Assembly: GCA_950106755.1 (NCBI GenBank)
Contig: OX467083.1
Coordinates: 43,786,555-43,850,554 of the forward strand
DNA from: Climacium dendroides
Taxonomy: Eukaryota > Streptophyta > Bryopsida > Hypnales > Climaciaceae
Length of the DNA: 64,000 bases
Direction of reading: 5' to 3'
Shown here: positions 35,181 to 47,282 of the stretch, piece by piece
How positions within the stretch are numbered: position 1 is the stretch's first letter
Layout of the letters: each line of letters starts with the position of its first letter
The notes under the pieces: model-generated
Database searches by the model: none
The model's input: the letters and a program-made list of their open reading frames with translations, nothing else
What the model was told of the DNA's origin: nothing
Program-made: the position numbers and the translations under genes

Positions 35181-36104
35181 GGATTAAGAGCATTACTTTG
35201 GATGAATGAAAAGTTATTGGAACAACTAAAACATTCAATGACCAACATTGGAAAAGTAACCACCCATTGCAATAATATTGTTGCAATACTATTTCAATGG
35301 TTGAATAGTAGAGTATTGATTGCAATACTACAATAGTATACTTCCAATGAAACTGCTATCCATGAACCCAGTTACTTTTGCGTGTCATTCCATAATAAAT
35401 TATAATGTAGCTCAACAGGGGACGTTGGAACTGGCCTGCAGGGAGGCAATGTCAGAATCATGATGTTCTAAAAGTTTACAAGGGACAGACAGTAGATTGA
35501 AGCAAGGAAAATGACATTGTGTCCAATTTGGCAACACATCTGCAAATCGCAGTCATAAGGTCAGATCACAACCCCCTTACAGCACTACATCTAGCCTTAC
35601 ACTAATCAGGCTTCCTCGTTCAAGTTGGAAATTAATGAAATTGTCCCTCAAATCAGTTTAAAACTCCAGTGCAATAAAGAATAAAGAGACCACTTGCAGC
35701 TTAGGAAGATTTCACCTATTACCGGTAGTGCTGAAAACTAGTTCCATTAAAGTTGATGCAGACACAAGCGACCACTTTCAACGACAATTTCATTTGCACA
35801 AGAAGCCAGTCAAACTTGTGGCACGCTTGGGATGGCTACATTTAAGGGGCAGCTGTGCACCCACTCCTCCACTCGTCAATCTTCTAACAGAAGCCCGATT
35901 TCAGCCCGAGGACCGCTACACATAAGGTTCAGTTCCGAGAAACCCGTTGGCGTTACTACATAGTACAAGCTCTAAAATTTTTACAGCTCACATCACCTGA
36001 ATCAAACATCGGTGGAGCAAAATGCTGACATCAAAGTCAGGGGATAGAATCGCACAGCTCCTAGAGAAACAAAGCAGCATTCCAACCTCAGTATGTAGTA
36101 AACA
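35181..36104. other. Downstream flank of the M16 peptidase gene
   Basis: No gene is seen. The 3'UTR of the minus-strand peptidase probably occupies the part nearest 36,104. Confidence 0.5.
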
Positions 36105-39100
36105 TCAATGCCGAACAGAATATCTCCAAATGATTGCTCCAAAAACAACAATACCGGCCATCGCTAATGCTACCTGCAGTCCAAAGAAGGCAGGTAAGTA
36201 AAGGAACCAGAAAAGTCATCCTGGGCTAAAGCTAAAAAACATGCAAGTCAACTCTCCACATTTTGTACACCTTAGAAAGTAAGACTCCTAATCAAGTGAC
36301 CAAGTCCCACACAACGATATGTAATTAATGGGCTCTGCAAGATATGCCAGCAGACACCAGACACGAATCATGCGCAGAAATATCAACTACACATCAAATC
36401 CTGCAAGGTGTAGCAATGGGTAGCAAATTTGAAAATATCAAATATTGAATAAGAAGTTTCATCTAGAGACTGCAGGACATGCTTTTTGCAGACTCGATCT
36501 GCAAGATTCAAAATGTCGGAATCGCTGGATTCCATCGAGCTTACCTTGCTCTCTTTGCTTAAATTCTGCTCTGTCCTAATAAGGCTAGTGAGAAGCTGTT
36601 GCAACCGGGGAGGCCTCGGTATCAACGCAACTGCAGTGTGATGCTCGATGCATGGTACTGGAAGTATGCGACAAAGTGCCTCTTTCATAGTGACCTCTGT
36701 AGCCTTTGACCTTACTGCATCTCTCCATTGTTCTTGAGCCTGCATATAGAACTTTCATCAACCCTTGCACAACCGACCAGCATTATCTAACATATCCAGT
36801 AACTGTGGACTACTGAAAAGTCCCTGAAACGATTACATGTTGCAACATGCTTTCATGGACTTTGAGACGAGAAAACACTTAAAAGAATAATGATATATTC
36901 ACCTGCATGGAGTGGATGAGATCCCCAGTGTAAGCTCGAGACTGATAAGCGCGCACGAGACGGTCTAGCCAATACCCATTCTCCTGAACACCACAACATA
37001 GACACCAAAAAGCAGCGTATTGAAATAAGAAGCAATGGTCCAGACATGCAGAAAAGCAAGCACTATTAATGCATCCGCTTCTCAAATGAGCATCTGATTC
37101 ATTCAATTGCAAAGAGGCAGGACGTCGAAGTCAAAAAGAATAACGTCAAACTAAAAAATCAGACCTGCTGTCCATTCTCATATGTACGCTGCTCAAGTTC
37201 CAAGATTGTTGATACATCTTCAGAAGAAGGCCCCTGATCCTGAAGCCGCTTCACTTCATCCAAAGAAAAATCCACCTGGGAAAACCGTTGGTTGTCAATA
37301 CCCGAACTTGCGTCAAAGATAAAAATCATTAAGGCAAAGACTCACAGCAAAGTAACAATGAATACAAGGAAGAAATCAAGAACCGGTTCATCCAGAATAC
37401 ACAACAGCGAAATGTCACCTATACACAGCAAGACCTTTTTGACCATCAAAAAAAGGGCGTACCAATTTCCACGCAACGTCAGGATCACAAGAGAAACTGA
37501 CAGCGACGTCACCACGCACATTTCCAAATCTTGACGGTTTACTCCCTCCTAGAAACGCTGACACAGCGACGGTGTACACCTGCAGATGCAATGATATTTT
37601 TTTTTTGGTGTTTACACGAATTATTTCCAGAACAAAGAACTTAATACAAACGTAGAGTACAGCTACGGAGGTCCTAGTTGCAGTTTCAGACACACTAAAA
37701 TTTGCATATCGCAGCAGGATGGCCCCAATCAAACAGTTGAAAGCTTCGCTAAGACATCACAAGTCTGGAGGTTACATATTACGTACATGGCCATGTTTGA
37801 AGCGCAAAACTTGCATGATTTTTGTCTCTAGCAACTTGCAGATAAAACTTGCGTAGTGCACCTCTTCCATCTGAACAGAAAGCATTCCAGAAATGCTCAG
37901 CACTGTTGCTCTATGAAAAGAGTATTAAATATCCCACATTTCCACAAGAAATAAAACGGAATTGTTGAAATTGAATAAAACCTCACCACATTAGGTCCTT
38001 TCAATTCTACTGGAAATGTAATCTGAGTTGAGCACTGGGCTTCCACCATACTCTTCCGTACTTCTTCCCTGAAAAAAATAACACAATCAAGGTTCAAAAG
38101 TCGAGATAAAAAAGTCGAAGCACTCTCGTGTAACAACAATGGTATCGTTTTGGAGAATCTCCTGCAAATCTTCTGGAGCATGTTAAGCCATATTCTGTAA
38201 TGCAATGATAGATGGGACAATCCTGAGGTTCAATGACGTCTGACTTCATACCTCACTACTTCAGCAGGAAAGGTGAACGGAAGGGCTGACAGTTCATCTC
38301 GTGCGTACTCCATAACCGGAATTTCTGGCTTCGAAATTCCACCCTACATTCAAAACAGGAGGTGTAAGCATAGGCGTCTTCTCAGTCACAACAGATTACA
38401 ACACAAATTCTGAAAACCCTAATACAAGAAATAGAAAATGAATCAACACAATCAATAATGTGGATTTATTTGTGACAGTTCACCAGATACTGAAGTATGA
38501 GCGGTAAGGCTGTTTCAATTTCAACTTTTCCAACTATGGCCACTGTAAATCCAGATGGATCTTTAAAGCAACTGTTAAAATACTGGCACGCTCTTTTTGG
38601 ATCAACATTCTTCAGATCCTTTGCTGTTATGGGCTGCACAAGTGGCAAAACCTTTCCATTAGTATTTAGGCATCACGCGCAACTTGAGCTCCTAAAACGT
38701 GTTATGAAGTACGCAACAAAGCCATTGCAGTTGTGTGCAGGGAAGAGTAATTTGCAGAGAAGTTCCTTTAGCGAACATGAGAGAATGACACCTTGAAATA
38801 ATATGAATTCCCATAATTCAGTTCACGAACTCTATTTGCGTAAGTTGTAAACGGATCTCGTTCTTGAGCTTTGATCCCTTCAAGTGTCATTTGCATCACG
38901 AGTTGCACTTCCTCATCAGCAGGTTCCACCTCTGCTACGAAGAGCTGGTACACAAGCTGCAAATAAATGACGAATAAGCATGTCAGTCAAATTCCCAAGT
39001 TGCCGTAAAATGCCATTCGTAGAACGAGCAGACAACGCTATCACATGGAACCATAAACGAACTGGGTGAGCACAGAATGAACCACAAGAATACACATTGG

Positions 39101-42100
39101 GAACTACAATACAAAACTTTCAATGCACAAATTCAGGAGAAGCTATGACCTGAAGAGCTGCATCTAGATCAGTTGGCGAACAATCGCCAGAGAAAGTACG
39201 CATGTAGGCTCCTACTTTGGTGCCTACTTCGGCACGTTTGCCAGCTAGCAAGTCCAGTAAAACTGAAGGTTTATGCCCAAACGCTCCAATTTCGCCAGCT
39301 ATAGTTGAACCCATGGAACAGGAAAGAAATTCGCTTTCCGCAACCTCAGAGAGACCACCGTAGGCGTAACCACTAATAAGCACCTGAAGGAATCACCAAA
39401 AAAAATATAAATTAAGACAACTTCTCAGCAAAGCAAGGCATTATCATTAGTAAGAGAATATCATGAAGAAAGTATACTGAAGGCTTCTAAAACATATTAG
39501 GAATAGTCCTCAGTGATAAGTCAAATCGACATGAACGGCATTTAGAAGTGACCATTTACCTGATCGTCAAGAAATTCTGTGCGCTTGTAACAAACTCGCA
39601 TCCCGTTGCTCAATATTAATTCCGTTGCTCCAATATCTGGAAACTCTTTGGAATGAACCACTAAACTGGACACACAACCACAAAAGATCAAACAACTTCA
39701 AAGGCCAAAAACAAATTCTTAATCCTGAACTGGAAAAACAAGAAATTATGTAGAAAACTGAGCAATATCTCTGGCATACACATATGCACCACATCTACAA
39801 GACTAATACCTACAAGATCCATCATCAGGTCGACATTTGTCAGGTGCCTTCGAGACTCCAAATGAACACCAAAATATGGTGAACTGCAAGTTCCTAGAAA
39901 GAACTTGTGCACTAACTGTTCAAAAGATCATACCCTGGTGTTGGCAATTTATCCACAATCGAGTCAGGTAGTTGTTCTTCATCCCATGGAGAAATGTCTC
40001 CACCCTCAAGAGCCTGAACCTTTGCCACGACGGCCTTCAAGTCCCTTTCGGTTGCACGTGCACGCGGCTCGAGAGTTTTGATGACACAACTGCACTTGGT
40101 GTGATAATACTCCGCAATTCTTGTCACTTCAGCGGCTGAGATGTCTGGCATAAAAACATGTAAAGTCAAACCCAGTGCTGCATGCTATTTGAAACTCTCT
40201 TCTCAAAAAAGAAACTCTCTTATTGTAGTAGGGTACGTTATATGATTACGCGATCAACCGCCAAGAGGTGAACAAGTACAAACCTGGTATCAGGGTCTTT
40301 TGAAGCTGTGCCTCATACTCAATGCCTAGTACTGGCTCGCCTCGCAGAAAATGCTGTAACATAATTTTATCAGTTAATCAAATCAAAGATTAGTCTGTGA
40401 AACTTGAAATCACAGCAACCACAAATTGCAGAAAATGACATTCCAGCAATAATCCATCCGACAAAAATCAGTTGAGAAGGTTCAGGTAAAGCAGGTAAAT
40501 CATTAAACAGGACCCGAAGCCCTTGTATGATTCTATGCTGAACCTCAACGCTCTCGTTACTAATAAACATGGCTGCATGCAAGAACTTGTCTCTTAAGAA
40601 AAGGCAATACTTTTGTAGGTATATAAGGATGAATTTTTTTGACATGGAAACATGACCGAGGAATGGCATTACACAAAGACACTCCTACCTGCAAATATTC
40701 CTCACGCAAACTTGTGGACTGCATCTGGTCCCTTTCTAGATATGCCGATTCGATGTCTGCCATCAGGAAAGCACGCACTAAAGCTATCTCTCGCTCAGAA
40801 AACCCATGCCGGCGTACTCTTGCAACCTTAAATTACAAGCAAATCGCACAATTAAAATTATTCATTCAACATCTTATGCTTCGAATCTTAAATAGAACCA
40901 AATTATTGAAAATAATAAAAGACCAATACAAAGATGCCACTAACGACCAGCAGTTCTTTAATCAAAAATAGAAAATCTTGAGTCACAAACAACGTAGTCC
41001 CGAGGTTGACACCAGATCTACATTCAGTTGAGGCTCAACCGTTAACAAAGTCGTAATACTCTTCAAAAAGTTGGACCAAAATGTTCTACCTCTGTTAGCA
41101 TTTGTTCCAGTGCCTGAAGTGTACCGCGCTCTTGACAGTTGGCAGACATGATATAGGCTTTAACCGGACGAACCAGGTTCTCGCTAGATGAGCTACAGGA
41201 GAAAAACGGAGGGTTCTTATTCCTGGAAATTTTGAAAAACCTCTGATTTAGAGCACTGTGAAACATCTGCTCTACAATCAAAAACCGATAATCCCCAATT
41301 GTTGCGTCTTGCTTTGCAGGAACCTTGCAGCTCATCATAACTGCAGACTGATCACAAACAGATACAAAAGCTCGGCGGTTAGTTATATTGCTAGATCTGC
41401 CAGAATGACATACTTATCCTTAGTAGAATTTAACCAATACCTGATCCAGCATTCAATGAAAACAATTCAAAACAAGAAAGTTGACCCTTACCACACCAGC
41501 TTCTGTTTCACCGAAACACGAGAAATGAGGTTCCTCATGTGGGGGCACTGGGAACGTTGGAATAGTGGACAGACTCTTGTCTTCAGAATGTGGTTTTCGT
41601 TCCTCAAAATGCTGTTTGATGAGCTCCACTACTTCCTGTAATGTATTAAATAAGCCATCTTTCTAGTCGATTAGGACAAAGATAGTAAATATTTAGTTCG
41701 AAGGACGACTAAGGGAAGATAATAGTCTTCGAACATGAAAAACATGGTACTCCATGGAGTACTATGTTGCAGACAGATGCTAACATTGGGAAAATAACTA
41801 TCAGATGTTTTAACAAGGTTAGATTATAATTGAACCATATGAAACATGAAAACCAAAGTCGGGGAACTAAATCAATTTAAAAGAAAACACCAGATCCCAA
41901 AAAAATACCAGATCTCAGAACTGCACAAATTATTTACGAAGGTCAACTACTGATAAGTACCTCAGTATTTGGGAAGTCACCGACTGCTACAATGGCCATA
42001 TGTTCTGGCCTATACCAGCGGTGATAGAAATTTTTGACACGTGCTGCTGTGACATTCTTTATAACTTTCTCTAATCCAATTGGTTGTCGATTCGCATACT

Positions 42101-44217
42101 GCAAATTTTAACGCATAGCAAAGCATCAGAACTCCCAGTTATTGGGGAGTTGTAATGGATATTCAGTCTGCAAAGTGGCCTATAGCAGCAAGACCACACG
42201 CAAGCAATAAACAAGTCACCGATGAAGGATAATCTAAAAATATATCTTTAACGGAAAAGCAAAAGTATGATTCATTGAGAAGGTCCCCTATCCTTGATGG
42301 CCACATCTATTATACAGGCATTCTTTGCATAAAGGCAAATAATAACGAACAGTTTCAAATTAGACAACACGAGACAACAAGTTCCATTGTAGGCAAATTT
42401 GTGAAAGGGATAGTGACTGTTGCTCTAAGAACGACATCATAGCAAAATAAAAACACACGCCCTGTTACGATGGCACCTAGACCCCTTAACGCAATTCGAC
42501 TTTTTACGGTCAAGCAGTCGAAGGGTTCCTGGTGATTGAATAGGAACATGGAAACAAAAAGTAAAAGTCTCCGAATAAGGCAAATAAGTACAGACATAAT
42601 CATTAAAGACAATCGAGTAAACATACCTGAGAGCCTTTCATCAACAGCATCCAATGCGCTTCTTGAGTGCGACCCATTGCATTTCTCCCTCCCCTCAATT
42701 CCTCTAACACAGCACCCCTTTCTTTCTCAAGATCCTCATCAGATATTCGAATCTGAACAAGACACTTTCATTGATAAGCTGCACCATGAAGAAAGTCTGA
42801 CAATAACGAGTATTATATTTTGCAATGAGCGGAAAAATGTAGAGTACACCAGAGTTTTGCACTTACATATTTATAAAAGAACATCTGTAAAAGGTGAATA
42901 TTGGATCTATGTTAAAGCCTGTTTCAGAAAACTAACAGAAAGTCCAGGATAAGTCGAAAAATTACAAACCTCGGTACTGAACTCAGCCAGGATGTTAAGG
43001 GCTTGAGATAAGATTTCGGGTTTATCGATTGGAACCATGAGTTCGTAAATAGTCTCATCAGCAGAAGTCGATGCATTTTGACAGGCCCCAAACTCAGCAC
43101 CGATGCTTTCCAAGAATCGAATGATATCATGATTCGTGTGTCTCCTTGTAGCACTGAAGGCCAAATGTTCCACGATATGCGCAACACCTCGCTCCTCCTC
43201 GTCCTCCAATATAGACCTACAAAGACAGCATTGAACCCTCAAAGTCTAAACGACGACGGTAACATAACCAAGCTCTATCCGTTGTACTATGAAGATCACT
43301 GAATTACAATGAAATTTGCAAAAAAAATCTCATTAAATATTACCAACCTAATGCAAAAATACGTTCATCGTCATTTCCGACTGGCGGACATCAATTCCCA
43401 ACTAGGCAGACTAGAACCTACCAGTGTTCAAGCGAGGGATATAGCCAAATTGCATTGATAAAGTAAACGAGAGAAATCGGTACCAAACTCGACAATCCAC
43501 CAAGCCACACCAGAATAGCGACCAAACACCACTCAAAGGAAAAAGACAAAACACAACCAGCACAACTACAACAGAGCTTTTTAGAGTGTTGATCACGCTA
43601 TGCATATACTTGTCTGATCTTTTACGAAGTCCATGGAGTGCTTACTGCTGTTCTTAGGATCGTCATATTCGTTAAAATGCCGAACTTCAAGAAAAGAGCA
43701 TTTTTTTCAACGCTCGTCTGGGTCCCAGATTTCAGAGCCCTGTGAACTCAAAAGTCTAAACTTTGGACATTTTAACGAATAAGACACCATTTTGATCGAA
43801 TTCTTCTGGACCGGTTAACCCTATTTCCGGCAATTCAATTGTGTAATTCCTGACTAAGAATTTCAATAACGGAGCTAATAAAATATAAAATCATCGCAAT
43901 TGCTCTTAATCCACATACCCGACTTTGACACCCAGCGCAAGGGCAGCCCGCTCCTTCGGTTTCGCATTCTTGCGCACGTAGTAATGAAGTCCATTCTCTA
44001 GAACACCATAATCCACTCCCACTGGACCAGCAGGAAGAAGATCGTCGGAATCCACGACCAGACGCTCCAGAGCACGGAACGTCGGTGCGGGCCCCGTCGT
44101 CGTCGTCGTCGTCACATTTCGTCTCTCTGAGTCCAAAACCAATCCAGGCACCAACTCTGGCTCCATTCCGGTGCCAGCGCCAGGATCATCCCCATTTTCG
44201 GAGCCGGATTTCGACAT
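36105..44217 (-). CDS. Membrane-anchored M16 (insulinase/pitrilysin) metallopeptidase, PQQL-like
   Basis: A zinc peptidase of family M16, matching by recalled similarity the single-copy plant PQQL-like protein. Twenty-one exons (minus): 44217-43919, 43216-42970, 42752-42627, 42098-41961, 41635-41492, 41347-41090, 40826-40689, 40353-40284, 40144-39934, 39665-39560, 39383-39150, 38956-38792, 38633-38484, 38343-38252, 38068-37987, 37870-37787, 37579-37463, 37275-37165, 36983-36903, 36739-36545 and 36173-36105. All phases agree, giving 1,038 residues. The zinc site HIVEH is at 113-117, with the distal Glu near 193 (EKERGAVLEE), the spacing usual for M16. Later M16 repeats follow (GSTIAGEIGAFG, LNYGNSYYFK, GGSKPSRFGNVRGDV). 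The last exon encodes a hydrophobic helix (about 1018-1033) ending WRYSVRH, a tail anchor. The N-terminus is acidic/Thr-rich with no clear transit peptide. No break is seen. Substrate is unknown; likely peptide or protein turnover. Confidence 0.94.
43667..43782. mobile_element. Family E MITE in intron 1 of the M16 gene
   Basis: Inverted ends TATTCGTTAAAATG and CATTTTAACGAATA bound about 115 bp. The same terminal sequence occurs at 52,947-53,187. Non-coding. Confidence 0.65.
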
Positions 44218-46187
44218 CGCTCGCGAACTCCGCCAACACTGAAACGATTTTCCACGCCCAAAGATAAAATAAAATTAAGGACACTGGAAAATCGGACCAC
44301 GCATAGCTCGGAACTGAATCGAGCAGCTCAAGAGTACGGTCCTGTTCAATGTGAAGACGAAGTTCAAAATTCAGCAGTAGACCGACTTGTTGAAGTCCCC
44401 CCGAGTTTCTGGTCTCGGTCGTGATGCCCGGTCCCTGCTGTTGTTGCACTACAGTAAGCTAGTGCTGCAAGGTCCAAACTACAAACCCTAACTGAGCTCC
44501 AAACCCTAATGACAACATCTCAATCTTCGTTCACAATCAAAAGTCCGAAACCTCATTCCAAAGCTACGAGAGGCTTAAATGGTTGCCTCTCTCTCCAAGA
44601 ACCGATCCTTTCGCTCGGGTATATGCCGGGTATTAGAGCATCCCCACCGTAATTGGCATGCTCAAATTTTCCAACTAGTTTTGAGGGGCCTTCAATTTCT
44701 TTGTCCCTTACCCTTTTCACCGAATGCAACCTATAAATAGTTGAATGACCACTCATTAATCTTTGAAAGGTACTTGAAATCCCTCTATACGATTCGTATT
44801 TAGCCTTATAACTTTTCAATTGAGGTTATCTATATGAATTGTGATACATTGTTACTTGTATACTACCATGATCATTGATTTACTTTGTATTGAACAATAT
44901 TTTGTCAATATTCTTTTGGTCAAATATGATTGTATTTATAATATACTATACGACTGCAAAGGGCTTTCAGGCCTTTCTACCTAGTTAAATAGAATAAAGG
45001 ATAAAAGCAACTAAATTTAAGATGAATAGTGATTTCAAAAGCCATTCTTTGACACATTAGGATTGAGTGATTAGAGAACATTGTAAAGGGCCCATAACAT
45101 TTTTCATCTACATTTGAATCAAGTGTTAGACCCCTAGCACATAAAGGTGGCCATGCTCTTATGTTGTTGTTCCTATACCTTCTCATAACTTTTTATGTTG
45201 AAAAAATGCAACAAGATTTGGATGTTTGTGGGTAGATTAAACATCTATATTTTGGCCTTGAATGGTCACCCACCTTCAACCGAAACCACACCAAAGTGAT
45301 TTAAGAGCAACTGATGGAAGTTGAAGCATTTTGTACTTCAATTATAATAGTTGTGTAATTGAAAAGGATGAGTCCCTATTGTCAAAGTAGTCAATTAAAA
45401 ATTATCAAATTCCAAGATGAGTATTGTATTTATAAGCTACGCTTGGCAAATAAAAAATCTAAAATAGAAGACATTTTTCCAAATTACTTCTATAAGTATC
45501 AAAATTTGGTTTGATATTGTAGAAAGTCAAAAGAAGATTTTAGGTTTTCTTAACATGCAATTGTTTTTTGACAACGCTCATTTAAAATTCACAAGAATTT
45601 TTGAAAGCGTGGAATATAAAATAATATCCACAAAATCAACTATATATTTTCATGTTGAGGATAGATACTTATATTTTACATAAGAATTTAGATGGGACGG
45701 TATTCCAATCACTAAATCACATCACAATTAGGTACAAGTACCTTACAACAACATTGTGTACATCAATCATGTCCTAAGAATATCTTACAATGTAGATTAT
45801 GGAAACAAGCTATTCATTGGCAAATGGCAGGATATTTGATGAGGTCCACATAGTACTAGTTTTTTCTTTGGGCAAATTAATCCAATGTAAAGCCAACAAT
45901 CCAGACATCAAATGGACTTTTCAGCAATATAAAAAGAATAAAGGGACAAGGTCCTACCTTAAAAAAATTCATGCGACCAAGGGAAGGTTGAATTCATTGG
46001 CATAGATAACAATACACAAAAGATATGACAATATTAAATTTTTATATTCGTAGCCAAATGGTAGGCTTGCATATTTTCACAAATGGTTGAGTTTAGGAAG
46101 GATAATGACGGTCCCAAAAATAAAGAGGGACCAATGCCAATTGAATTGGAGAGTGTTTCTTAGAGTTGACCCTTTATTTTGCCATTA
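44218..46187. promoter_or_regulatory. Upstream region of the M16 gene and AT-rich spacer
   Basis: 44,218-44,600 is the likely leader and promoter of the minus-strand peptidase; it contains two AACCCTAA words (44,493 and 44,512), a common plant promoter motif. Beyond that the sequence is AT-rich with no gene seen. Confidence 0.45.
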
Positions 46188-46510
46188 TGGAGAATTTCAT
46201 AAAAATGGCGCCATTCCACAATTTTGGCAATTTTTTACGGTTTAGACATGGCCACATGAAATGTACATAAGTCCCAAATGTCTAAAATCTATACTATTCC
46301 TAGATGTTTGAAATCTACATTTATCCTAAAATGATACTTTTAGAGTTCAAATCATGTGGATTGAAATCTATACCAATCATAAATATTTGAAATCTATAAA
46401 ATTTCAAGATTTTTGAAATCTATACTTGTCCTAAATGGCACTTTTATAATTCAAACTGGAAGATCTAAAAATGGCACAAAAAACACCACCATCTTAACAA
46501 AATTTCCCAT
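46188..46510 (+). mobile_element. MITE family D, copy 2 (uninterrupted)
   Basis: 323 bp. It begins TGGAGAATTTCAT and ends AATTTCCCAT, with inverted ends and flanking direct repeats CATTA at 46,183-46,187 and 46,511-46,515. It contains repeated GAAATCTATA words. It lacks the family A insertion seen in copy 1, so it serves as the empty-site reference. Confidence 0.75.
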
Positions 46511-46520
46511 CATTACCATC

Positions 46521-46671
46521 ATGGATGTCATATTGGACAAGTTACTATTCATTTCTTGTCCTATAGGACAAGTTACTATTCATCAAATGTACCTCTCAAG
46601 TACATTTGATGAATAGTAACTTGTCCTACAGGACAAAAGATGAATAGTAATTTGTTCAGTATGACAACCAT
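46521..46671. repeat. Long hairpin (72-bp arms, 7-base loop)
   Basis: Arms 46,521-46,592 and 46,600-46,671 pair with few mismatches around the loop CTCTCAA; the inner 27 bp pair perfectly. A GGACAAGTTACTATTCAT word occurs twice per arm. A transcript would make a miRNA-precursor-like hairpin, but it may simply be a fold-back MITE. Confidence 0.85.
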
Positions 46672-47282
46672 GATTACCATCTTGGAACCCGGAAGCATTG
46701 CAAATGCTCTAACGTCCATAATAGATTAATAGCATACGAGGTCCCAAATGGGTTCTAAATGAAGCCTTCAATTAGTACAACAATTAGTGGCGCATTTAGA
46801 ATGGGACCAATGTACAGGAGTACTGACATTTAGTTACAAGTTAGGAATTGCCGAATTGATTTGAAAATCTTCGGAAAAAATCCAACCATTTAAGAAGAAA
46901 TTTAAAGAATATTCTCTATTTATTATAGGCCTAGTGGAGAGGATGCTTCAAACAACATGACTGTAGGATTTTAGCCGGTTGAGCTGTAAAACTCCCCAGA
47001 CTGTGAATGGGACCACTTGGAGTATATTTTCCTCTCTATTGATTCTCCTTTCACTACCAAAAAAACGGTTATCAACGGCGTCTCCTCACAGATCGACAGC
47101 CATACTCGATCGTTGCAATCAATCTGTCGTTGCAATCAACGGAACTATCTTAGTCTTGTTGGGTGCATGTCCGAATGTGATCCGATAACCAGTATTTTGA
47201 CAACCCCACTGATTACCATAGCTGGAGAATGATAAGCTGAGGATCGAGAGATCGAGAGAACAAACAACTGCAGATCGATCGA
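46672..47282. promoter_or_regulatory. Upstream region of the coiled-coil gene
   Basis: The likely promoter and leader of the gene starting at 47,283. The last 250 bases lose the AT bias and carry repeated GATCGA words (47,092, 47,242 and 47,275). No transcription start can be placed. Confidence 0.4.
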
